Shown here: one piece after another, positions 57,347-64,000 of the stretch
Position numbering within the stretch: the stretch's first letter is position 1
How the letters are laid out: each line of letters starts with the position of its first letter
Source: Paraburkholderia humisilvae
GTDB taxonomy: Bacteria > Pseudomonadota > Gammaproteobacteria > Burkholderiales > Burkholderiaceae
DNA: 64,000 nucleotides
Assembly: GCF_902859855.1 (NCBI RefSeq)
Contig: NZ_CADIKH010000003.1
Location: 270,665 to 334,664 of the forward strand
Direction: 5' to 3'
Translations under genes and position numbers: made by a program
The notes under the pieces: model-generated
Seen by the model: the letters and a program-made list of their open reading frames with translations, nothing else
Database searches by the model: none
Told to the model about the DNA's origin: nothing

Positions 57347-57894
57347 AATTTTCTCGGCCCGGCGGTCGAACCGGCGTACGGATCGCCGGTTTCCTGCATG
57401 CGCTTGAGGCAGTACTTCATTGCCGCACTCAATTCGCTTTCGACAAGCCGCAGCGAAATGCCGAACTGTTCGGCAATTTCACGGTTCAATAGCCCTTCGA
57501 CGCGCGCGGCAATCAGAATCGCGCGGCGCCGGGGCGTCAGGCCACGCATAATATCTTTCAGCGATTCGACTTTACGGCGTGCTGCTACGATCCGTTCCGG
57601 GTCCGCAAGTTCATCGGGCACGTCGAGCAAAAGCTCGGCATCTTCGTCGTGCTCGTGGCGCCGCTCGCGCCGATGCTGGTCGATCACGACATTATTGGCC
57701 ATGCCGAGCAGATACGCATCCCCATTCGCGACCGGCGTGGCAATATTCGCGCTTTCGAGACGCAGCCAGGTTTCGTGCAAAGCGTCGGCCGCACCGTCCT
57801 TCGACCCGGTCACGCGTTCGAGCCGTTTGGCCAGATACGCATAACGCGAGACGAGCAGCTTCCTGAGTGCCTGCGCGCGACTGGTGTCGGACAT
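57343..57894 (-). CDS. ECF-type sigma factor (FecI-like)
   Basis: 183 residues. Region 2 (about 10-80; A-L-H-E-T-W-L-R-L and A-Y-L-L-G-M-A-N-N-V-V-I-D) and region 4 (about 120-170; G-L-T-P-R-R-R-A-I and I-A-E-Q-F-G-I-S-L-R-L-V-E) are present. The ATG at 57894 follows AGAGG and starts 5 bp after the stop of the STN gene. The order STN protein, sigma, FecR is a cell-surface-signalling-like module within the gsp locus. Possible targets are gsp genes or their substrates (inference). Confidence 0.87.
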   Translation of the reverse strand: MSDTSRAQALRKLLVSRYAYLAKRLERVTGSKDGAADALHETWLRLESANIATPVANGDAYLLGMANNVVIDQHRRERRHEHDEDAELLLDVPDELADPERIVAARRKVESLKDIMRGLTPRRRAILIAARVEGLLNREIAEQFGISLRLVESELSAAMKYCLKRMQETGDPYAGSTAGPRKF

Positions 57895-57899
57895 GGCCT

Positions 57900-58655
57900 C
57901 TAACCTCGCTTTCCGAGCGGCGGGCAATTGATATGCACGCCATTGCCGGACGGCCGCAGCAGAATCGTCACCGGTTCGGGCAAGCCGGGCGGCGGCGCCG
58001 AATCGAGCTTCAATGAGCGCAGCGCCTGTTCGATCGCCGCGTCGCGCCGCGGCGAACCGCTGGTCGCGATCAGATCCGTGTCCGTCACCGCGCCATGGTC
58101 GTCGATGCGCATCTGGGCAACCAGCCGGTAATTGCCGGGGCGCGTCACGTCCTGCGCGCATAGCGCCTCGGTCATGCGCTCCTGAATCATCGCGGCATAG
58201 GCGCGCTGCTCGTTGTCATCGGCAAGGCCGTCGACCGGCAAAGCGGTCGGCACCGGTTGCGTCTGCACGAGCCCGGCCGTGGCGGTGTTAGGCGCGGCAG
58301 GCGCGGTCTGCGCGACGATCATCGCTTCTTCGGGACCGGCGAAGTCGGCTTGCAGGCCGGTGCCTTCCAGCAATTGAATCAGCGCATCGTGCGGCGTGTA
58401 GTCGCCGCTCACGGCCGTGCTGGTTCTTCCTTCGAGCAGCGGCGCGGGCGCGAGCAGAACCATCTCGGTCATGCTGCCGAAGGCCTGAAGCGTCAACGCG
58501 AGCGGCTGAGCCGGAAGATCGAATTGCATGGTTCTTGCGGACTGACTCCCGGCGGGCGCTGCGTCCTGTGCTCGCGCACCTCGCATGGTGAGCGCGCACA
58601 GCATCAGACATACGACCAGTGTGACGACACTGGTCGGCGCCCGGGAGTCGGTCAT
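57900..58655 (-). CDS. STN-domain/TonB C-terminal-like secreted protein
   Basis: 251 residues. A signal peptide (about 1-29) leads to a STN domain (about 42-115: F-D-L-P-A-Q-P-L-A-L-T-L-Q-A-F-G, then A-L-I-Q-L-L-E-G-T-G-L-Q), as at the N-terminus of secretins and TonB receptors. A C-terminal TonB-like domain (about 150-245: M-R-I-D-D-H-G-A-V-T-D-T-D and L-P-E-P-V-T-I-L-L-R-P) follows. It would act in the periplasm, perhaps bridging a receptor or secretin to FecR. Coupled to the sigma gene. This two-domain arrangement without a receptor barrel is unusual. Confidence 0.82.
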   Translation of the reverse strand: MTDSRAPTSVVTLVVCLMLCALTMRGARAQDAAPAGSQSARTMQFDLPAQPLALTLQAFGSMTEMVLLAPAPLLEGRTSTAVSGDYTPHDALIQLLEGTGLQADFAGPEEAMIVAQTAPAAPNTATAGLVQTQPVPTALPVDGLADDNEQRAYAAMIQERMTEALCAQDVTRPGNYRLVAQMRIDDHGAVTDTDLIATSGSPRRDAAIEQALRSLKLDSAPPPGLPEPVTILLRPSGNGVHINCPPLGKRG

Positions 58656-58854
58656 GAATGAAAAGCCGGAAATGAGGGGACGGTGTGCGATGCCGTCGCG
58701 ACAATCTCGACAAAAGTGTCGACAAAGAAGCTGGACGACGTATCGTATGTACTGAATATGACAATCAGAAGTCAAGGAACGAGGCGTTTTGACTTGGCTC
58801 GCATAGTGGGACGAAGCATCGGCGCTGGCCGATTTCCGGGTCGGCCGCACGGTG

Positions 58855-59367
58855 TTAGTGCTCCAGAGTGGGCTGTAGCGTGGCCGAAATCGTCACGAGC
58901 CCGGGCTTGTCTTCGGCGCTGGCGCGCAGGTTGATCGCGCGCACGTGGTCTTCTTTGCGCACCTGGTCGAGCCAGGTCATCCATGTCGCGAACGGCACCG
59001 CTTTCGCATCGATCTGCACGCCTTTGCCGAGCACGGTCAATTGCGCGTTCGCGATGCCGGTTTGCGCAAGCGAAGCGTCAAGCGCGTCGCGCAATGCGGC
59101 GCCAGTGGGCGCTCGCTGCGCGGCCGCCGCTTTCAGATGGCGCGCTTCGTCGACTTGCATGCGGATATCCGCGAGTTGCGCTTCGAGTTGCGGCAGGCTC
59201 GCGGCAATCTGTGCGCGGCCTTCAAACGCCGGCTCCCACAGCGCGTTATAGACGAGCGCGGCAGCGGCGACTGCGCCGCCTGCGAGCAATAGCTTCCGCT
59301 CGCGCGGTGGGCGCGCGTCGAACCAGCTTTTCAGTGGGATGAGCGCTGCGCGGATCTGATTGACCAT
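58855..59367 (-). CDS. gspM: type II secretion protein GspM
   Basis: 170 residues. Short cytosolic N-terminus, one membrane segment (about 26-45), helical coiled coil (about 50-90), then a ferredoxin-like domain containing the G-x-G-V-x-x-D-A-x-A-V-P-F-x-x-W-x-x-W-L-D motif typical of GspM. It pairs with GspL in the inner-membrane platform. An AGGAGG site lies before the ATG, which overlaps gspL by 37 bp. gspN, normally next, is absent; a STN/sigma module follows instead. Confidence 0.9.
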   Translation of the reverse strand: MVNQIRAALIPLKSWFDARPPRERKLLLAGGAVAAAALVYNALWEPAFEGRAQIAASLPQLEAQLADIRMQVDEARHLKAAAAQRAPTGAALRDALDASLAQTGIANAQLTVLGKGVQIDAKAVPFATWMTWLDQVRKEDHVRAINLRASAEDKPGLVTISATLQPTLEH

Positions 59368-60881
59368 TTGCCGTTGTCCTCCTGTGCGGAGAGGCCCTGC
59401 GCGGCGAGACGCCGGGTCAGCCCGTCGCTGTCGATCGTCGTGCCGGGTTTGAAGGTGACGTCGAGTGCATTGCCGCTGTAGTCGAGGCCGGCGATCGCGC
59501 TGGATGGGATGGTGCTTAGTGCTTTCGACAGACCGGTCGCAAGCACCGCGAAGTCGTCGGCGCGCAGTTCGCCGGCCGCGCTGCGCAGGCGCGCGAGGCC
59601 TGCGGCCATTTGCGCGTGCGGGTCGAGAATCACGGTCGCGTCGGGGAACGCGGTTTTGACGAGCTCCGTCATTTGCGCGTTGAGTGCGTCGCGGCGGTGG
59701 CGCAACTGGAACCATTGCACATTCATTGCGCCGATCGACACGATCACCGATGCCACGACCAGGCCGATTGCCACGCGCCATGGTTTGAGACCACCGGCGC
59801 CGGCGCGCGAGCGGCCCGCGTTGGCGAAATCGAACTGGCAGAGGTCGAAGCGGCAGGCGAGCGCGTCGCGGGCTAAAGCGGACCACGGCAGCGTCAACGC
59901 AACGAGTGGGAACGCGGTGGACGTTGATGCCTGTTGAACGTGCGTAGCGCGAGCGGCGGGCGGGTTGTTGTGCGATGCGGCCTGGCTTGCGTTTGAGTTC
60001 GAGCTTGCGTTTGCGGTGCTGCCGTTCGTGTGCTCGCCAGATGCCTCGAACGCGAGCGAATAGACCGCTAATGGCTGACGTTTCGCGAGTTCCGCAATCG
60101 TTGCGTCCAGTTGCGGTGCGCGGATCGTCATGCCGAAGCCGAGCGTGTCTTGCCGGACGGCGATTTCCACGCGTTCTTCGTCGGGGCCCGTCATCGTGTC
60201 GGTCGGGTCGGTTGTCCCGGTCTGCGTGCTTTGGACGCCAGTGCGTTCGCGCGGCCGGATGTCATACCGCACAATCAGTGCGCTTGCGATTAAGTCAGTG
60301 TTCGCTTCGGCGGTTTCCGGCGGCGACGTCCCGGTTGCGTCGTCTTCTTCAGTTTCGAACGGGGTGTCGCCCACTGCGGCCGTCGCTTCCTCGTGCCGCT
60401 GGACCTCGTTAGCGGGCCGCGGCGCGCGCGCGGCTTCCAGCTTCGGAATGCAATGAATCAACGGCACCGCGCGCAGCTTGCGATGCCCCGCCGCGACGAA
60501 TCGTTCGATCACGCCCGCAAACCACTCACGGTCGACAATCGCCGCGCATCGCTCGCCTGGCTCTCCGGCATCGGGACCGACCGCAATATGACTGCGCTGC
60601 GCATCCTGAATCAGATGTTCTTCGACCACATTCGGCAACACGCGCTTCAAGCGCGGACCCGTGACCGGAGGCAGCGTAACCTTTAGCAATAGCGTGTCGC
60701 GCGCGGCAACGATGAGCACCGTCGCAAGCGCATGAGGCAGTTCAGCGAGCGGCGCTTGCCCGACACGCAGAGTTTCGCCGCCGCGATGGATCAACGCGAA
60801 ATGCAAAGGCATCGCGTCAACGTCATGGGCACCCGCTGTTTGCGCATCGGCGGACGGCAACAGCACGATCAGGCTCGACAT
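59331..60881 (-). CDS. gspL: type II secretion protein GspL
   Basis: 516 residues. The cytosolic actin-like domain (about 1-150, L-P-N-V-V-E-E) is followed by a long low-complexity Thr/Ser/Asn insert (about 165-310), a membrane segment (about 385-405) and a periplasmic ferredoxin-like domain. It links the GspE ATPase to the membrane platform. GGAGGAGG precedes the ATG at 60881. It follows gspH by 52 bp, so gspI, gspJ and gspK, usually between them, are missing here. Confidence 0.9.
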   Translation of the reverse strand: MSSLIVLLPSADAQTAGAHDVDAMPLHFALIHRGGETLRVGQAPLAELPHALATVLIVAARDTLLLKVTLPPVTGPRLKRVLPNVVEEHLIQDAQRSHIAVGPDAGEPGERCAAIVDREWFAGVIERFVAAGHRKLRAVPLIHCIPKLEAARAPRPANEVQRHEEATAAVGDTPFETEEDDATGTSPPETAEANTDLIASALIVRYDIRPRERTGVQSTQTGTTDPTDTMTGPDEERVEIAVRQDTLGFGMTIRAPQLDATIAELAKRQPLAVYSLAFEASGEHTNGSTANASSNSNASQAASHNNPPAARATHVQQASTSTAFPLVALTLPWSALARDALACRFDLCQFDFANAGRSRAGAGGLKPWRVAIGLVVASVIVSIGAMNVQWFQLRHRRDALNAQMTELVKTAFPDATVILDPHAQMAAGLARLRSAAGELRADDFAVLATGLSKALSTIPSSAIAGLDYSGNALDVTFKPGTTIDSDGLTRRLAAQGLSAQEDNGKWSIRSAQRSSH

Positions 60882-60933
60882 GGCGAAGCCTCCTCCCACT
60901 GAAACTCGCGCCGCACACGGCGATATCCGATAT

Positions 60934-61464
60934 TCATGGCCTACGCACCGCGAAGTTGCCGATGCCCGTGCCCACCACCAGCAAGCTCACCGCACCGGAA
61001 TACAACGTGATCGTCACCGGCACCTCGATGCTCTCCTCGCCGAACACGACGCGTTGAATGCCCGCGCCGCCGGTATAGCGAATCGACACACCGGTCACAT
61101 CGGTGCCCCAGCGGTGCGGACCAAGCACGTCGTCGGTCAATGGCAGCCACTTGCCGTTCTCCGTGCGCTGAAAGAAGCGATAACCGCCGTCCATCGGCTC
61201 CCATGCGATCGACGTCGAACGCACCTGCGCTTCGTCATCCGCGGATTCGAGCAGCGTCGCAAGACGCTGCGCTTCTTCGTTGAGATCGGTGCGGCGATTG
61301 CGCGACGGCGCAAGCGCGACGACCGCGATCAGCAGTCCCGCGATCATCAGCACGACGAGCATCTCCAGCAGCGTAAAGCCGCTGGACCCGCGCAGCGTGA
61401 TGCGTGGCCCTACGCGCCGCGCAACGCCACGCATATCGCTACTGCCATGAGCCGATATCGGCAT
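60934..61464 (-). CDS. gspH: type II secretion minor pseudopilin GspH
   Basis: 176 residues. Prepilin cleavage G|F-T-L-L-E with Glu5 at about residue 34, then a hydrophobic helix and a GspH-type beta domain ([13 protein letters not shown] pattern). The ATG at 61464 has a GGGGAGG site and overlaps the gspG stop by 26 bp; ATG 61434 would leave a 4-bp gap but has no site. A minor pseudopilin near the tip. Confidence 0.88.
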   Translation of the reverse strand: MPISAHGSSDMRGVARRVGPRITLRGSSGFTLLEMLVVLMIAGLLIAVVALAPSRNRRTDLNEEAQRLATLLESADDEAQVRSTSIAWEPMDGGYRFFQRTENGKWLPLTDDVLGPHRWGTDVTGVSIRYTGGAGIQRVVFGEESIEVPVTITLYSGAVSLLVVGTGIGNFAVRRP

Positions 61465-61918
61465 CGTTAGCCTCCCCGCCTGCCTTGCCGTCCGCGCCGT
61501 AGCTGAACACGTCGATTTCGCCGTGCACGCCGGGGTTCAGAAACTGGTACTGATTCCCCCACGGGTCGTTCGGCAAGCGTTCGAGATAACCGCCGGATTT
61601 CCAGTTATTCGGCACCGGTTCTGTCGTCGGCTTTTCGATCAGTGCGCGCAAGCCCTGCTCGCTAGTCGGATAGCGGCCGTTATCGAGCCGGTACAGATTG
61701 AGCGCCTGCATCATCGTGCCGATATCCTGTTTGGCGGCGACGCGGCGTGCCTCATCCGGACGGCTCATGATCTTCGGCACGATCAGCGCGGCAAGAATGC
61801 CGAGAATCGCGATCACGACCATGATTTCGATCAGCGTAAAGCCGCGCTGCGCGCGTGCGCGCGACGCGCGAACCTGCGCACGCACGCGTGATACGTCACG
61901 TATAGTCGAACCAGTCAT
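61439..61918 (-). CDS. gspG: type II secretion major pseudopilin GspG
   Basis: 159 residues. The leader ends R-A-Q-R-G, followed by [15 protein letters not shown]. The GspG-specific C-terminal region (N-D-P-W-G-N-x-Y, [17 protein letters not shown]) binds calcium. It forms the pseudopilus shaft. The ATG at 61918 follows GAGGG; a 19-codon extension is rejected. The leader is longer than usual and Arg-rich. Confidence 0.94.
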   Translation of the reverse strand: MTGSTIRDVSRVRAQVRASRARAQRGFTLIEIMVVIAILGILAALIVPKIMSRPDEARRVAAKQDIGTMMQALNLYRLDNGRYPTSEQGLRALIEKPTTEPVPNNWKSGGYLERLPNDPWGNQYQFLNPGVHGEIDVFSYGADGKAGGEANDADIGSWQ

Positions 61919-62059
61919 CACAAGTTCACCCTCTCGCCCAAAAATACGGTTACGCGGTAAGTCCGTCTTGCACACAGAGACAAAAGCGTGGCATGGGGCG
62001 CTTCACTCGGACCATCCACCCATGCCGTTCACACGGTTCACACAGCGGGAATTCACGTC

Positions 62060-62497
62060 ATGCTTCGCATCAACGTCATGCATCGGTTTATGTCCTTGCC
62101 CACGCTCGGCACCGTTGCGGCCATCGCGCTGTTCGTTGCGGTGCTCGCGTGGTGGGCGCATGTTTTCACCGCAGCGGCACCTGCCGCACCGGCGCAACCC
62201 GCGCCGCCCGCCGCACTCGATACGACCGCCGGGGGCACGCTGTTCGGCTCGCAGCCCGACCAGGGGCCGCGCGATACGGTTCAACTGCTCGGCGTACTGT
62301 CGTTCGATGCGAATCACGGCGCGGCGATCGTCAGCATCGGCGGCGAGCCGGCGCGAGTGATCCGCGTGAACGGCAAGATCAACGATTCGACGACGCTCGC
62401 TGAAGTGCGCGCGCGCTCGATCGTCGTGAAGCGCGGCAGCTTGCGGCGCGAGATCGCATTGCCGGCTGTCGAGAATCCGAGTGCGTTCGTGCGGTGA
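62060..62497 (+). CDS. gspC: type II secretion protein GspC
   Basis: 145 residues from ATG 62060 (other starts: GTG 61988, ATG 62090). One membrane segment (about 15-33), Pro/Ala-rich linker, then the GspC homology region (about 65-130: L-F-G, V-Q-L-L-G-V-L-S-F, A-x-V-x-V-x-R-G-S-L-R-R-E-I). It connects the inner platform to the GspD secretin. It has no PDZ or coiled-coil C-terminus. It lies on the opposite strand between gspF and gspG, as in Burkholderia. Confidence 0.85.
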   Translation: MLRINVMHRFMSLPTLGTVAAIALFVAVLAWWAHVFTAAAPAAPAQPAPPAALDTTAGGTLFGSQPDQGPRDTVQLLGVLSFDANHGAAIVSIGGEPARVIRVNGKINDSTTLAEVRARSIVVKRGSLRREIALPAVENPSAFVR

Positions 62498-62517
62498 AGC
62501 GTGGGTTGAAGCGCGCA

Positions 62518-63735
62518 TCACTGCACCATGTTGTTGAGTTCGATGATCGGCATCATCACCGCCAGCACGATCACCAGCACCACGCCGCCCATCGCGAGAA
62601 TCAGCAGCGGTTCGAGCAGGCTCGTCAGGAACATCGTGCGGCGCTCGAGTTCGCGCGATTCGCCTTCGGATGCGCGGTCGAGCATCGTCGTCACGTCGCC
62701 GGTTGCTTCGCCTGAACGGATCAGGTGCACGAGCACCGGCGGAAATGTCTTCGTATTGCCGAGCGCGCGCGATAGCGACGTGCCTTCACGCACGCGCACG
62801 ATGGCGTCGTCGATATTGGTGCGCATCGCGCGATTGCTGAGCGTTTCGCCGGCCGCCTGCAAGGCGCGCAGAATCGGCACGCCAGCCGCGGTCAGAATGC
62901 CGAGCGTGCTCGCAAAGCGCACGGTGTTATAGCCGCGCACGAGTTTGCCGAATAGCGGCGCGGTCAACGCCCATCGATCAAACGCGAGCCGCGGCCCCGC
63001 TTGCGCGAGAATGCCGCGCACAATCCACACTATCAGCGCCACCGCGATCAGCGCAGCCCACCACCAATGGCGCACGAAATCGGAAAGCGCGAGCATCGCC
63101 ACCGTCAGAAACGGCAGCTCCTGCTTCGTGCTGGTGAACACGTTCGCCACTTGCGGCACCACATAGCTCAGCAGAAACGTGACGATGCCAAATGCGATCA
63201 ACGTCACCACGGTTGGGTACGTGAACGCGAGCAGAATCTTCTGCTTTAGCGCATTGCTTTGTTCGATATAGTCAGCGAGGCGCGACAGCACGATGCCGAG
63301 CTTGCCGGTATGCTCGCCGGCCGTGACCAGTGCGCGATAAATGTCAGGGAAATCCTTCGGATGCTGCGACAGCGCGTTCGCCAGCGAATGGCCGCCGACC
63401 ACTTCCGATCGGATCGCCGCCATCAGTTCGCGCACGTAATCGCGCTCACCCTGTTCGCTGAGCACCGTCAGCGTTTCACTGAGCGGCAGGCCCGCGATCA
63501 GCAGGCTCGCGAGCTGGCGCGTGAGAATCGCCTGTTCACGCTGCGACAGCTTGCGGCCCAGCGACAGGCGCTGGCCGCGCTCGCCCTGCGAGCGCTGTGC
63601 GGCCAATTCAACGATCAGCGGCGTCAACCCTTGCGCACGCAGCTGACTGCGCCCCGCTCGCGCGCTGTCCGCATCGAGTACGCCCTTTAGCGTTTTGCCC
63701 GCAGCATTGATCGCTTCATAACGGAATGCCGACAT
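62518..63735 (-). CDS. gspF: type II secretion inner-membrane platform protein GspF
   Basis: 405 residues with two GspF domains (about 70-190 and 275-395) and three membrane segments. F-R-Y-E-A-I-N-A-A-G-K at the N-terminus, A-N-A-L-S-Q-H-P-K-D-F-P and L-E-P-L-L-I-L-A-M-G are family marks. Works with GspE in pseudopilus assembly. The start lies 1 bp after the gspE stop. Confidence 0.94.
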   Translation of the reverse strand: MSAFRYEAINAAGKTLKGVLDADSARAGRSQLRAQGLTPLIVELAAQRSQGERGQRLSLGRKLSQREQAILTRQLASLLIAGLPLSETLTVLSEQGERDYVRELMAAIRSEVVGGHSLANALSQHPKDFPDIYRALVTAGEHTGKLGIVLSRLADYIEQSNALKQKILLAFTYPTVVTLIAFGIVTFLLSYVVPQVANVFTSTKQELPFLTVAMLALSDFVRHWWWAALIAVALIVWIVRGILAQAGPRLAFDRWALTAPLFGKLVRGYNTVRFASTLGILTAAGVPILRALQAAGETLSNRAMRTNIDDAIVRVREGTSLSRALGNTKTFPPVLVHLIRSGEATGDVTTMLDRASEGESRELERRTMFLTSLLEPLLILAMGGVVLVIVLAVMMPIIELNNMVQ

Positions 63736-63736
63736 G

Positions 63737-64000
63737 TCATTCTCCGCCTGTCACCCGCAGCACTTCTTCAAGGGAAGTGAAACCTGTTGCAAGCCAACGG
63801 TTCGCATCCTCACGTAGCGTGCGCATGCCCGATGCGCGGCCGGTCGCGAGGATTTCCGCGTCGGACGCGTTGCGGTGAATCAAGGATGTGATTGCGTCGT
63901 CAACCAGTAGCAGTTCGTAGACGCCGCGTCGTCCCGCATAACCCGAATGCCCGCACTTCTCGCAGCCGACCGGGTGCCACTGCTTGTGGCCTTCTTCTTC
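63737..64000 (-). CDS. gspE: type II secretion ATPase GspE (3' part only)
   Basis: The last 87 residues of GspE; the gene runs off the right edge. The second Cys pair of the zinc finger (G-C-E-K-C-G) and G-Y-A-G-R-R-G-V-Y-E-L-L-L are visible, then the helical tail ending R-V-T-G-G-E. It powers pseudopilus assembly in the cytosol. The stop is 1 bp before the gspF start. Confidence 0.93.
   Translation of the reverse strand, partial: EEEGHKQWHPVGCEKCGHSGYAGRRGVYELLLVDDAITSLIHRNASDAEILATGRASGMRTLREDANRWLATGFTSLEEVLRVTGGE

Overview
The window is high-GC, densely coding DNA that fits a beta-proteobacterium of the Burkholderia/Paraburkholderia type. The signs are a red-type RuBisCO operon with cbbX, a bacterial formyltransferase/hydrolase (Fhc) and methylofuran gene set, pqq genes, the DUF802-OmpA-DUF2894 cluster, and a gsp cluster with gspC facing the other way. 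The genus is inferred from gene content and order only. No tRNA, rRNA or CRISPR array was seen.

Layout. 1-2531: end of an envelope cluster (DUF802, OmpA-like, DUF2894). 2643-7223: CheB/CheR/PAS hybrid histidine kinase, then an ABC exporter. 9662-14702 (minus): Calvin-cycle operon cbbL-cbbS-cbbX-FBPase-prk. 15065-29768: C1 oxidation block. A 24-residue pqqA sits behind a strong sigma-54-type promoter and is followed by DUF447, mfnB, an amino-acid kinase, a H4MPT-linked protein, an ATP-grasp ligase, a HisA-like protein, fhcB-A-D-C, cytochrome b561 and pqqB-C-D-E. Together these would make PQQ for a quinoprotein alcohol dehydrogenase, oxidise formaldehyde-level carbon to formate through H4MPT/methylofuran, and fix the resulting CO2. 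The dehydrogenase, fae, mtdB and mch are not in the window.

29765-30357: a response regulator that overlaps pqqE breaks off inside its receiver domain and is joined to the 3' end of a TPR-glycosyltransferase gene, a deletion or rearrangement scar. 30596-40392: accessory genes. These are a hydrolase, a TetR/oxidoreductase pair with a clear operator, and an unusual set made of an E-L-P-motif protein, a 948-residue phosphoribosyltransferase/AMMECR1-like/helical-barrel fusion and a TPR-glycosyltransferase. A LysR gene and an esterase follow. 40739-51349: catabolic genes (HpcH/HpaI aldolase, class V aminotransferase, LysR, ThDP enzyme, MFS, cytochrome c, Gfo/Idh, Yellow-like protein).

51360-64000: an atypical type II secretion locus. 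gspE (partial), gspF, gspG, gspH, gspL and gspM are on the minus strand, gspC is on the plus strand, and gspK lies alone about 8 kb away. gspI, gspJ and gspN are absent. In their place are a STN/TonB-like protein, an ECF-type sigma factor, a FecR-like regulator, an unknown protein, and an IS4-like transposase whose C-terminus is a Phd/YefM-type antitoxin domain.

The best candidates for undescribed biology are the E-L-P protein/PRTase-AMMECR1/TPR-glycosyltransferase operon, the transposase-antitoxin fusion beside gspK, the sigma-54 promoter of pqqA, and the gsp locus carrying a sigma/FecR module.
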